NCBI RefSeq assembly: GCF_016909185.1
Contig: NZ_JAFBFH010000005.1
Location: 62,001-126,000, forward strand
Origin: Siminovitchia thermophila
GTDB taxonomy: Bacteria; Bacillota; Bacilli; Bacillales; Bacillaceae_C
Direction: 5' to 3'
Length of the DNA stretch: 64,000 bases
The notes beneath the pieces were generated by a model that saw only the letters and a program-made list of their open reading frames with translations, had not been told where the DNA came from and searched no databases. Both the position numbers and the translations under genes were made by a program. Below, one piece after another: positions 18,058 through 26,199 of this stretch (the stretch's first letter is position 1; every line of letters begins with the position of its first letter).

Positions 18058-18600
18058 ATGAAAGTCTTTCGTGAAAATGAGCTGATTCTGAAATCTTCTG
18101 TAGTTTCCATCGGAGCTTTTGACGGCTTGCACCGTGGACATCAAACATTGATTAAACGGGTGGTCAAAAGGGCTCGCGAATTAGATGTGCCATCTGTCGT
18201 TTACACCTTTGATCCTCCTCCTCGGGTTTATTTTCAAAGCGAGCGGATGTTAACAAGCATTGAAGAAAAAATGGCTCTGATTAAGGAGTTGAATGTCGAT
18301 TTTACAATAGTCGCACATTTTAACAGACATTATGCTTCCAGGCCTCCATTAGAATTTATCAAGGAGCTACGTTTGTTGGGAGCACGTGATATATGGGTGG
18401 GACCGGATTTTCGGTTTGGGAAGGACAAAGAAGGCAGCGTGGAATGGCTCTCGGAATATTTGAAAGTGAATATTCATCCTGTTGTAACATGTGAACAAGG
18501 AAAAAGAATTTCATCTACGAGAATTAGAAAATTGCTTCAGAAGAATGACTGGATCAAAGTGCGAGATTTGTTGGGGAGACAAAGCCTGGAAATTCACTAA
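18058..18600 (+). CDS. stand-alone FAD synthetase (FMN adenylyltransferase domain)
   Basis: A 180-residue protein equal to the N-terminal half of bifunctional RibF. It has GAFDGLHRGH at 19-28, TFDPPPR near 50, GPDFRFGK at 115-122 and SSTRIR at 152-157, all nucleotide-binding motifs of the FMN adenylyltransferase fold. The riboflavin kinase half, normally another 120-130 residues, is absent, and the stop comes right after the first domain. A GAGGAGGA site precedes ATG 18058. Lying between the flavin monooxygenase and the dioxygenase, it probably raises FAD supply for phenol hydroxylation. A housekeeping ribF is expected elsewhere. Confidence 0.85.
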   Translation: MKVFRENELILKSSVVSIGAFDGLHRGHQTLIKRVVKRARELDVPSVVYTFDPPPRVYFQSERMLTSIEEKMALIKELNVDFTIVAHFNRHYASRPPLEFIKELRLLGARDIWVGPDFRFGKDKEGSVEWLSEYLKVNIHPVVTCEQGKRISSTRIRKLLQKNDWIKVRDLLGRQSLEIH

Positions 18601-18620
18601 TATCTAGGGAGGAATTATCT

Positions 18621-19403
18621 ATGCAAAAGCAAGCGGTACAAAAAAATGAACGTGTCGAGGAAGTGTTTCATTTATTTGTTAAGCACGTGCAAAACTTTTT
18701 AAAGGAAGCCAAGTTAAACCATGAAGAGTACACGAACTTTGTCAACTGGGCGGACCGTCTGGGACGAGCCGGTGAACTTCCCCTGTATACGGATGTTTTC
18801 CTTGAATCCCATGTGCTCAAAGCGATGTATACCAATAAACCTGGAACCCAGCCGTCATTATTGGGACCGTATTTTATTGAAGGCTCACCATTGCTGAAGA
18901 AAGAGCCCGGGAAGCCTCTCGTATTGACGCAGCGGCACGATGAAGCGGGTGAGGTGTTGATGTTTAAAGGAAATGTGAGCAGCACGGATGGCATGCCACT
19001 TCCAAACACCCGTGTTGAGATGTGGCAAAATGACCATTCAGGGAAATACTCTGCTTTTGATGCAGATGCACCGAGATACAATCTAAGAGGGCATTTTTAT
19101 ACAGATGAAAACGGAGATTTTGAAGTGAAGACAATCGTGCCTGTTCCGTACTCCATACCGGCAGACGGTCCGACAGGGGAATTCTTGAAGTATATGGACC
19201 AGCATCCGATGCGCCCGGCCCATCTTCATCTCATGTTTGAGGCGGAGGGACATGAAACGTTGATTACCCAAGTGTTTTTTGAGGGGGATGAGTGGCTGGA
19301 AACAGATGTGGCAGACGGGGTACGGACAGACCTTGTCACAAAGCTGGAGGATAAAAGCGGACATAAGGAGGCTTCTTTGAATTTCGTCATGCGCCCGCAG
19401 TAA
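18621..19403 (+). CDS. catA: catechol 1,2-dioxygenase (intradiol)
   Basis: A 260-residue Fe(III) enzyme that splits catechol to cis,cis-muconate. Expected iron ligands are Y143 (GKYSAF), Y177 (VPYSIP), H201 and H203 (RPAHLHLM). The N-terminal helical dimerisation domain and LLGPYFIEG are also typical. The C-terminal GDEWLETDVADGV stretch looks closer to actinobacterial CatA than to hydroxyquinol dioxygenases, and no maleylacetate reductase is nearby, which supports catechol as substrate. It is 20 bp behind the FAD synthetase, has GGGAGGAATTATCT as ribosome region, and closes the operon. Confidence 0.9.
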   Translation: MQKQAVQKNERVEEVFHLFVKHVQNFLKEAKLNHEEYTNFVNWADRLGRAGELPLYTDVFLESHVLKAMYTNKPGTQPSLLGPYFIEGSPLLKKEPGKPLVLTQRHDEAGEVLMFKGNVSSTDGMPLPNTRVEMWQNDHSGKYSAFDADAPRYNLRGHFYTDENGDFEVKTIVPVPYSIPADGPTGEFLKYMDQHPMRPAHLHLMFEAEGHETLITQVFFEGDEWLETDVADGVRTDLVTKLEDKSGHKEASLNFVMRPQ

Positions 19404-19432
19404 CATGTTGTAAAAAGTCACGACAAATAAGT

Positions 19433-19470
19433 CAGGTGGAAAAAGCTGCGTTTCCACCTGCTTTGTATTT
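19433..19470 (+). terminator. terminator after catA
   Basis: CAGGTGGAAA pairs perfectly with TTTCCACCTG, followed by CTTTGTATTT. The T-run is imperfect. Confidence 0.75.
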
Positions 19471-19574
19471 GGGGATTTGGGATTGCTAATAGCGGATCGC
19501 TTGGATCAGTTTTGTATTTATATCGACTGTCGCCTTTCGTCTGACTTGACCGGATTCATGGGAACATCGGTCAT

Positions 19575-20378
19575 CTATAGCAACGAAGAATCGTAAGTTG
19601 CCAGATCCTTGCTTATTTTTTCTGCTGTTTTTAAAAGCAATGGAAGAAACTGCTCTTGAATGACTGATGAGGTGATCCTTCCGGCGTGCGCAGAGCAATT
19701 GATTGCTGCTATTACCTTGCCATTAGAATTTCTTATTGGCACTGCTATAGATCGCAGCCCTTCCTCCAATTGTTGTTCAACCATTATCCATCCGTTTTCC
19801 CTGATCTGCTCAAAGACGTTAAGTAGTTGTGACTTATCTGTAATGGTGTTGTTTGTGAACGACTCTAATGTTGCCCGTTTAAAATATTCTTCCAACTCGG
19901 CTTCCGAAAGGTGGGCCAGTAATACTTGCCCCATGGAGGTTGCGTGTGCCGGGAGCCTTGTGCCCACATCAATGGCAATAGTCATGATTCTCTTTGTGGC
20001 AACCCGGGCGACATAGACAACTTCTGTTTCATCCAATACAGAAATAGAAGAGGATTCCCCCGTTTTATCAACAAAATGTTTCATATGAGGCTGAGCGATA
20101 TGCCAGATATTTTTTGATGAGAGGTAGGCATAACCAAGTGACAGAGTACGGACGGTAAGTGAAAAGCGGTCATTGGCACATTCTGCATATCCGAGCTCTT
20201 TTAAAGTAAGAAGAATTCTTCGAACAGCCGGACGGCTAATGCCAGTTATTTTTGCGGCTTCACTAATGGTTAAAGACGGATGTTCTTCAGAAAAAGCCTG
20301 GATAACAGCTAGTCCGCGCTCAAGTGATTGCACGAAATCTGCAGACTTTGTTGAATTTTTTGTTTTTTCTATTGACAA
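19575..20378 (-). CDS. IclR-family regulator of the catechol/beta-ketoadipate branch
   Basis: A 267-residue protein with an N-terminal winged helix (TISEAAKITGISRPAVRRILLTL) and a C-terminal IclR effector domain. It resembles the PcaU/PcaR/CatR group that respond to protocatechuate, muconate or 3-oxoadipate. An ATG at 20387 touches the GGGAG ribosome site directly, so TTG 20378, nine bases beyond the site, is the better start. It is divergent from the muconate cycloisomerase operon and separated by a three-part operator of the PcaU kind. Confidence 0.88.
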   Translation of the reverse strand: MSIEKTKNSTKSADFVQSLERGLAVIQAFSEEHPSLTISEAAKITGISRPAVRRILLTLKELGYAECANDRFSLTVRTLSLGYAYLSSKNIWHIAQPHMKHFVDKTGESSSISVLDETEVVYVARVATKRIMTIAIDVGTRLPAHATSMGQVLLAHLSEAELEEYFKRATLESFTNNTITDKSQLLNVFEQIRENGWIMVEQQLEEGLRSIAVPIRNSNGKVIAAINCSAHAGRITSSVIQEQFLPLLLKTAEKISKDLATYDSSLL

Positions 20379-20406
20379 TCTCGTCATCTCCCTTGCTATA
20401 ATAAGG

Positions 20407-20445
20407 TTGTACGATAATTAAATATTTGTACGTATATCGTACAAT
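20407..20445. promoter_or_regulatory. three-part IclR operator
   Basis: TTGTACGATA (20407-20416), TTGTACGTAT (20426-20435) and the inverted TATCGTACAA (20435-20444) form one palindrome plus one direct copy. The layout resembles the three 10-bp repeats known for the PcaU operator. It overlaps the region where the iclR promoter should lie. Confidence 0.75.
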
Positions 20446-20459
20446 AAAAACAAAGAAAA

Positions 20460-20473
20460 TGCTAGCGCTAACA
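20460..20473. promoter_or_regulatory. possible cre site before catB
   Basis: TGCTAGCGCTAACA keeps the AGCGCT core and matches the cre consensus with two mismatches. The remaining 230 bp up to catB show no other clear signal. Confidence 0.4.
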
Positions 20474-20710
20474 TGAAAAAAACATCCGGGGCAATGGAGC
20501 GAAGAAGGTGATGGTAGTTAATATCGAAAACTTGTAGTATTCGATAGTTACCTATTTTGCAATGGACAAATTCATTTTGCGATGACGATCCGTTTGGAGT
20601 TGCGAATGGTTGCGCCTTCATTTATTTGTCGTGGCGGGCATGGAAATGAATTTTAAACAGCAAATATCAACTTTCCTGTCGCGTACGAAAAATATGTTAG
20701 GAGGGTAGAA

Positions 20711-21850
20711 GTGGAGAAAACGAAAATAAAAGAAATAAAAACGGTCATTGTTGATATTCCGATAAAAAGGCCTCATCAATTTTCAACTGAAAAAGTTTCC
20801 ACCAAAAGCTTTGTATTGATCAAGTTGACATTAAACAACGGAGTAGTGGGGATTGGAGAAGGCACTACACCGGGGATCTGGTGGAGCGGTGAAAGTGTGG
20901 AAACGATGAAGCTCGTCATTGACCGGTACGCCGCTCCTCTTTTGCTCGATGAAGAGCCCGAGTATATTGAAAGACTTCTGCAGAAGCTGAATCGCCAAAT
21001 TCGCGGGAATGCTTTTGCCAAAGCGACGGTGGAGATGGCACTTTTTGATGCATTGGGAAAAACATATGGGGTACCTGTCCACCAATTGCTTGGCGGCCTG
21101 CACCGTGAAAAAATACCTGTCCGCTGGGCGCTTGCTTCCGGTACGCCGGAAGGTGATATCGAGGAAGCCAAAGGTCATGTCCATTCGGGGACTTATGCCC
21201 ATTTCAAAACAAAATCCGGGCATGATGCTCCAGAGAATGATGCAAGGCGCAATATCCGTATTGCCGAAGGAATCCGCGGGCGGTCTACAATCGGCATTGA
21301 TCCGAACGGCTCATGGGACCGGATTTCCACAATGAAATGGATGGATGCTTTCTTTGATGCGGGCATTGATTTTCTGGAGCAGCCTCTTCCTCCCGAAGAT
21401 ATTGAGGGATTGGCCCGGCTGTCGGCGATGAAAAAGGTTCCGATCATGGCTGACGAGAGTCTGGCTTCTGTCCAGGATGCTTTGCGCCTGGCGACAGAAA
21501 AAGCGGCAGATATTTTCTCCTTGAAAATTCATAAATCCGGCGGGATGAAAAATACAATGAAGATTGCCGGAATTGCCGAAGCCGCTGGTATATCTTGTTT
21601 TGGAGGGACATCACTTGAGAGCTCCATTGGAACAGCCGCCTGCGCCCATGTCTATGCCTCGATTCCAAATTTGAATGAGGGCAGTGAATTGTTCGGTCCC
21701 GACTGGCTGGCCGATGACCTGGTGAAAAATCCGCTGACGACCAAAGACGGCTTCCTCTTTGTACCGGACCGCCCCGGGCTTGGCGTCGAGCTGGATGAGC
21801 AGAAAGTGGAAGAATATAGGAGAAAAGAAGAGAAAGGAGTGTTGATCTGA
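20711..21850 (+). CDS. catB: muconate cycloisomerase (enolase superfamily)
   Basis: A 379-residue mandelate racemase/muconate lactonizing enzyme expected to convert cis,cis-muconate to muconolactone. The barrel shows the KxK motif (FKTKSGH), metal ligands in GIDPNGSW, FLEQPL and MADES, and the opposite lysine in KIHKSGG. GTG 20711 has GGAGGG upstream. It starts a tight operon and shares a TGATG overlap with the next gene. The superfamily also holds dipeptide epimerases and succinylbenzoate synthases. Pathway context decides for muconate. Confidence 0.88.
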   Translation: MEKTKIKEIKTVIVDIPIKRPHQFSTEKVSTKSFVLIKLTLNNGVVGIGEGTTPGIWWSGESVETMKLVIDRYAAPLLLDEEPEYIERLLQKLNRQIRGNAFAKATVEMALFDALGKTYGVPVHQLLGGLHREKIPVRWALASGTPEGDIEEAKGHVHSGTYAHFKTKSGHDAPENDARRNIRIAEGIRGRSTIGIDPNGSWDRISTMKWMDAFFDAGIDFLEQPLPPEDIEGLARLSAMKKVPIMADESLASVQDALRLATEKAADIFSLKIHKSGGMKNTMKIAGIAEAAGISCFGGTSLESSIGTAACAHVYASIPNLNEGSELFGPDWLADDLVKNPLTTKDGFLFVPDRPGLGVELDEQKVEEYRRKEEKGVLI

Positions 21851-22317
21851 TGAAACATCTGCCCGCCCCTGCTCTCTCTTTTTTATGTGATATGGAATTA
21901 ACGGTTGAAGGGCCTCATCTGCCTGGAAAAACGCCCATTGGGAACCGCCGGATCATCCGTGTGACCGGGGGAGCCCTCCGGGGAGACAAATTGACTGCCG
22001 AAGTGATTCCGGGAGGAGACGACTGGATTACAGTACGGGATGACGGCACGATTATCCAAGACGTCCGGATTTTGCTCAAAACGGATGACGGGGAGCTGAT
22101 TTTGATGATGTACCGGGGAATTCGCACCGGGGAACCCGAGGTGCTTCAGCGCCTGGACAACAATGAACAAGTGGACCCGGACGAGTACTATTTCCGAACG
22201 GCTCCCATTTTTGAAACGGCCTCTTCCAAATATGACTGGCTGAATCGCAGGCTGTTTATATCAAGAGGAATCAGGTTGCCGGGAAAGGTCAATTATTCCA
22301 TCTATGTAGTCGATTAA
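21850..22317 (+). CDS. DUF3237-family protein, candidate muconolactone isomerase replacement
   Basis: A 155-residue protein of the DUF3237 (UPF0311) family, a small beta-barrel fold with no established activity that I know of. It has no signal peptide or membrane segment. Its start overlaps the catB stop (TGATG), so translation is coupled. An enol-lactonase-like hydrolase follows 25 bp later. In the catechol branch the step between CatB and the enol-lactonase is muconolactone delta-isomerase (CatC, about 95 residues), and no CatC is encoded in this window. I infer that this protein may do that isomerisation. A different role on a methylmuconolactone, or an accessory role, is possible. Confidence 0.8.
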   Translation: MKHLPAPALSFLCDMELTVEGPHLPGKTPIGNRRIIRVTGGALRGDKLTAEVIPGGDDWITVRDDGTIIQDVRILLKTDDGELILMMYRGIRTGEPEVLQRLDNNEQVDPDEYYFRTAPIFETASSKYDWLNRRLFISRGIRLPGKVNYSIYVVD

Positions 22318-22342
22318 AACGGAAAGAGGGGATCGGTATAAC

Positions 22343-23176
22343 GTGGAACGGTATGTAACAACAAACAGTGGGCGGAATTTTTATATCCGGGAAACTCCCG
22401 GAGAAAATGGCACGATTATTGGCTCTCATGGACTGACCGGCCATCATAAACAGCTCCGTCATTACCAGGAAGCTTTTTCTGGAACTTATCGATTTATTAG
22501 CTATGACATCCTTGGCCGCGGAAACAGCGGGCCGGCGCCGGAGGGAAGCTCGATTGATACCCACGCCAATGATTTGCTCGACTTGATTGCTACATTGGAA
22601 ATAAAACGTCCCATCCTGCTTGGATATTCGATGGGGGCGTATATCAGCGCTATTGCCGCCAGCCGGCTGTCCGATGTGGAAGCGTTGATCCTTCTTGATG
22701 GAGCCGGCAGGGCGGATGACGGTACAAGACAGTTGGTTCTCCCTTCGCTGGAACGCTTGAAAAAAACCTATTCCACACCAGATCAGTATGTGGAGGAAGC
22801 GAGGATGCTTTATACGAAGCTGAATATTGAATGGAATCAGCAGATGGAAGAAATTGTCCGCTACGAAATAACAGAAGAAGATGGCGTATGGAAGCATAAA
22901 TCGGATCCCGGCATCATTACGCGTGACTTTGACAGTTTTTATACATTTCATCCGGAAAAAATACTGCCGCTCATCCAATGTTCCGCTTTTCTGCTAGTCG
23001 CGACCGGAAGCATTGGGGAAAAGGGCCCGCTGTTTCAAAAAGGCGGCTATGCCCAGACAAAAAAATGGATCTCAGATCTTCACACCGAGGCCACTTCAGT
23101 GAACCATTATGAGCTGGTATTTCATAAACAGCCAGAGATCATTGGGCAGATTCAGGCATTTTTATCCCGCATGTAA
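22343..23176 (+). CDS. alpha/beta hydrolase, probable 3-oxoadipate enol-lactonase
   Basis: A 277-residue alpha/beta hydrolase from GTG 22343. The nucleophile is S96 in GYSMGA, an oxyanion-type SHGLTG lies near 28, an acidic residue is expected near DILGRG or later, and the catalytic His is probably H255 (VNHYEL). Its place between the DUF3237 gene and the CoA-transferase suggests hydrolysis of 3-oxoadipate enol-lactone to 3-oxoadipate (PcaD/CatD role). The last codons (LSRM, stop) lie inside a 150-bp interspersed repeat, so the native C-terminus may have been replaced by insertion. Confidence 0.8.
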   Translation: MERYVTTNSGRNFYIRETPGENGTIIGSHGLTGHHKQLRHYQEAFSGTYRFISYDILGRGNSGPAPEGSSIDTHANDLLDLIATLEIKRPILLGYSMGAYISAIAASRLSDVEALILLDGAGRADDGTRQLVLPSLERLKKTYSTPDQYVEEARMLYTKLNIEWNQQMEEIVRYEITEEDGVWKHKSDPGIITRDFDSFYTFHPEKILPLIQCSAFLLVATGSIGEKGPLFQKGGYAQTKKWISDLHTEATSVNHYELVFHKQPEIIGQIQAFLSRM

Positions 23177-23310
23177 GGTGCCGTAATACTCCCACTTCAC
23201 AATCTTGAGTGAATACAAAAGGTTCTAAGTGTGAGAAAACGGCACCTAAATGCCCGAATGGTTCAACTAACATTCAGTAGGAGCCCTACTGAATGAAGTT
23301 TCACTTTATC
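23161..23310. repeat. 150-bp interspersed repeat, copy 1
   Basis: This stretch matches 56118-56269 closely from TTTATCCsGCATGTAAGGTG to GTTTCACTTTATC. Inside are the pair AGGTGCCGT/ACGGCACCT and the perfect hairpin CATTCAGTAGG-AGC-CCTACTGAATG. The copy sits within the catabolic operon and supplies the stop codon of the upstream hydrolase. It could be a MITE or REP-like element or a structured RNA. It has no coding capacity. Confidence 0.88.
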
Positions 23311-23330
23311 TCAATTAAGGGAGTGACGGC

Positions 23331-24023
23331 ATGAGCGCCTCAAAAGTGATGGATGCAAAAGAAGCAATACAAAAGGTTATTCAGTCGGGTGACGTCATCA
23401 TGGTCGGGGGCTTTGGCCTGATTGGCAGTCCGCTGACATTAATTGATGAGCTGACACGCCATGATGTTAAAGAGCTGACGATCATCAGCAATAATGTGGG
23501 TGAAGCTGGTAAAGGCTTGGGCCTGCTGTTGCGTCAGGGGAAAATTAAAAAAGCGATCGGTTCCTATTTTACGAGCAATCGTGAAGTGGCCAAATGGTAT
23601 AACGAAGGAAAACTTGAAATTGGATTACTGCCGCAAGGAACCTTTTCTGAAGCGATCCGTGCAGGCGGAGCAGGGATTGGAGGTTTTTATACGAAGACAG
23701 CAGTAGGAACGGAGTTGGCAAAAGGAAAGGCGATAAAAGTGATTGACGGAGAGACGTATCTTTTTGAAAAAGCGTTGAAAGCCAATGTCGCCCTCATTCG
23801 TGCCAAAAAAGCGGACACAAAAGGCAATGTTGTCTATTATAAAACGGCCAGGAATTTCAATCCGATCATGGCCACTGCCGCAGACTATGTAATCGCTGAA
23901 GTGGATGAAATTGTGGAAGCCGGAGAGCTGTCGCCGGAAGAAATCATTACTCCGCATCTGTATGTAGATGCCATGGTCATGAGCCGTCTTGTTTTAACGA
24001 AAAAAGGGGTGGTCGAAGTATGA
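23331..24023 (+). CDS. pcaI: 3-oxoadipate CoA-transferase, subunit A
   Basis: The 230-residue alpha subunit of a family I CoA-transferase moves CoA from succinyl-CoA to 3-oxoadipate. The N-terminal glycine-rich loop VGGFGLIGSP and the KAxGSYFTSN block are typical. GGGAGTGA precedes ATG 23331. Its stop overlaps the subunit B start by four bases (ATGA). Acetoacetate CoA-transferase subunits look alike, and the beta-ketoadipate context selects 3-oxoadipate. Confidence 0.9.
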   Translation: MSASKVMDAKEAIQKVIQSGDVIMVGGFGLIGSPLTLIDELTRHDVKELTIISNNVGEAGKGLGLLLRQGKIKKAIGSYFTSNREVAKWYNEGKLEIGLLPQGTFSEAIRAGGAGIGGFYTKTAVGTELAKGKAIKVIDGETYLFEKALKANVALIRAKKADTKGNVVYYKTARNFNPIMATAADYVIAEVDEIVEAGELSPEEIITPHLYVDAMVMSRLVLTKKGVVEV

Positions 24024-24670
24024 ACATGAAAGAAATAATTGCCAAGCGCGCGGCCAAAGAACTCACTCCTTATTCGATCATCAATCTGGGGATTGGCATC
24101 CCGACCCTTGTCCCAGATTATTTAGATGAAAGTAAATACTATTTACACACCGAAAACGGTCTATTGGGGGTTACCTCCGTGGAAGACGATGAGATGGACC
24201 CGCTGTTAGTGAATGCTGGCAAGCTGCCTGTTGGTGAAGCGGTGGGAGCTTCCTATTTTCATAGTGCCGATTCTTTTGCCATGATTCGCGGCGGCCATGT
24301 GGATGTCGCCATTCTGGGTGCCTTGCAGGTTGATGAACAGGGGCTTGTGGCCAACTGGGCCATTCCCGGAAAAGATATTATCGGTGTCGGAGGGGCCATG
24401 GATCTTTTGTCCGGAGCGAAAAAAATTATAATTACGATGAGCCACGTCTCAAAAGAGGGTTCGCCGAAGTTTGTGGAACGCTGTACTTATCCGATTACGG
24501 CGACGAGGATTGCAGATGTCATTATCACCGACCTGGCGGTGTTTCAATGGAAGAAGGGTGGCTATGAATGTATGGAACTGATGGGTAACGCCACACTGAA
24601 TGAAGTGAAAGAAAAAACAACAGCCTCTTTCCGGGTTAGTGAAGAGCTTCTGCAGATGGAGGGAAGCTGA
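24020..24670 (+). CDS. pcaJ: 3-oxoadipate CoA-transferase, subunit B
   Basis: The 216-residue beta subunit carries the catalytic glutamate E45 in HTENGLLG, which forms the glutamyl-CoA intermediate. GIGIPTLVP near 24 is also typical. It overlaps subunit A by four bases and the thiolase start by one (TGATG), so all three are translationally coupled. Confidence 0.92.
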   Translation: MNMKEIIAKRAAKELTPYSIINLGIGIPTLVPDYLDESKYYLHTENGLLGVTSVEDDEMDPLLVNAGKLPVGEAVGASYFHSADSFAMIRGGHVDVAILGALQVDEQGLVANWAIPGKDIIGVGGAMDLLSGAKKIIITMSHVSKEGSPKFVERCTYPITATRIADVIITDLAVFQWKKGGYECMELMGNATLNEVKEKTTASFRVSEELLQMEGS

Positions 24671-25872
24671 TGAACGACGTGGTGATTGTGGATGCGGTAC
24701 GAACACCGATTGGGAGATACAGAGGAGCTTTGAAAGATGTCCGTCCGGATGATCTGGGCGCCATTGTCATCAAAGCGTTGTTGGATAGAAACCCGGATTT
24801 GCCGCAAGAGGAGATTGGAGATGTGCTGTTCGGCAATGCTAACGGTGCCGGAGAGGATAACCGGAATGTGGCCCGGATGTCTCTTCTTCTTGCGGGCTTG
24901 CCTGAAACAGTCAGCGGAACAACGATCAACCGCCTCTGCGGATCTGGCCTGGATGCTGTCAGTATGGCCGCCCGAACGATTTTGTCCGGTGAAGAAGAGA
25001 TTATCATTGCCGGTGGAACAGAAAGCATGACAAGGGCGCCTTTTGTCATGAAAAAGCCTGAACAGGATTTTCCAAGGGGAAACATGGAATTATTTGATAC
25101 AACGATCGGATGGCGGTTTATTAATCCGAAAATGCAGGAGATGTACGGAACAGATTCCATGCCCCAAACAGCAGAAAATGTAGCAAAAAGATATGGTATT
25201 TCACGGGAAGAGCAAGACGAATTTGCTTACATCAGCCAGAAACGGGCAAAAGCGGCTATTGAAAACAATCGATTTTCCGAGGAAATGGTTCCGGTTGTGC
25301 TTATAGACAAAAAAGGCCGGGAAACAATTGTTGATCAAGATGAACATCCTCGTCCAAACACATCGCTGGAGAAGTTGGGCAACCTCCCTCCTTTGTTTCC
25401 CGGTGGAACAGTCACAGCAGGCAATGCATCCGGCGTGAACGACGGCGCCTCGGCTCTGTTGCTCATGAGCGCAAGACGGGCAAAGGAACTGGGAATGCAA
25501 CCACTAGTGAAATTTACCGCATCCGCGACGGCAGGAGTGGAGCCAGCCGTCATGGGACTCGGTCCGATTTATTCCACGCGAAAACTAATGAAGAAAACCG
25601 GGCTTTCCCCGCAGGACTTTGATCTCGTTGAATTAAACGAAGCCTTTGCGTCACAATCACTGGAATGTATCAAACAGCTCGGCCTTGATATGGATCAAGT
25701 CAATGTAAATGGTGGCGCGATTGCATTAGGGCATCCCCTTGGTGCGAGCGGCGCCAGAATTCTCACTACATTAATTTACGAAATGAAAAAACGGGAGGCC
25801 AGGCGAGGACTGTCCACTATGTGCATTGGAGTTGGCCAGGGGATTTCAGTCGCGATAGAAAATCTCTTTTGA
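24670..25872 (+). CDS. pcaF: beta-ketoadipyl-CoA thiolase
   Basis: A 400-residue thiolase that splits 3-oxoadipyl-CoA into succinyl-CoA and acetyl-CoA, the last step of the pathway. Active-site residues are C90 (NRLCGSG), H355 ([14 protein letters not shown]) and C385 (CIGVGQG). It is the last gene of the catB operon and is followed by a clear terminator. General acetyl-CoA acetyltransferases are close relatives, so the substrate comes from context. Confidence 0.92.
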   Translation: MNDVVIVDAVRTPIGRYRGALKDVRPDDLGAIVIKALLDRNPDLPQEEIGDVLFGNANGAGEDNRNVARMSLLLAGLPETVSGTTINRLCGSGLDAVSMAARTILSGEEEIIIAGGTESMTRAPFVMKKPEQDFPRGNMELFDTTIGWRFINPKMQEMYGTDSMPQTAENVAKRYGISREEQDEFAYISQKRAKAAIENNRFSEEMVPVVLIDKKGRETIVDQDEHPRPNTSLEKLGNLPPLFPGGTVTAGNASGVNDGASALLLMSARRAKELGMQPLVKFTASATAGVEPAVMGLGPIYSTRKLMKKTGLSPQDFDLVELNEAFASQSLECIKQLGLDMDQVNVNGGAIALGHPLGASGARILTTLIYEMKKREARRGLSTMCIGVGQGISVAIENLF

Positions 25873-25936
25873 TCAAACCTACGTGCTTGAAAAAAAGCAA
25901 ACACGGCTTTATGCAAGATTAAATTTTCGAGAAAAC

Positions 25937-25972
25937 ATCAGGTGGAGTTTTTTTCCACCTGATTTTATATTT
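25937..25972 (+). terminator. terminator of the beta-ketoadipate operon
   Basis: ATCAGGTGGA and TCCACCTGAT form a perfect 10-bp stem with a T-rich loop, followed by TTTATATTT. The stem shares CAGGTGGA with the catA terminator. From 25973 to 26199 I see no gene. Confidence 0.85.
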
Positions 25973-26199
25973 GTGAATAAAAGCAACTGTCGGATGATAC
26001 TCTTTTAACGAGATAAATCCAATGCGTGAAATGATCAAAGGCGGGATGTCTCGTATTTGGATGAACGAGCCTACTTTTCCTACGATTAGTCAAGCATACA
26101 TTTTAATTAATGTACTATTCTACTTTCCTATTTTTGTGAATGGGAAATAAACCTCAGCCAATTCAAATTTTTAAACTGAGGGTATTCGTGGTATAATAC

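Noticed and set aside
18621-19403. Hydroxyquinol 1,2-dioxygenase
   Set aside because: There is no maleylacetate reductase in the cluster, while a muconate cycloisomerase is present.
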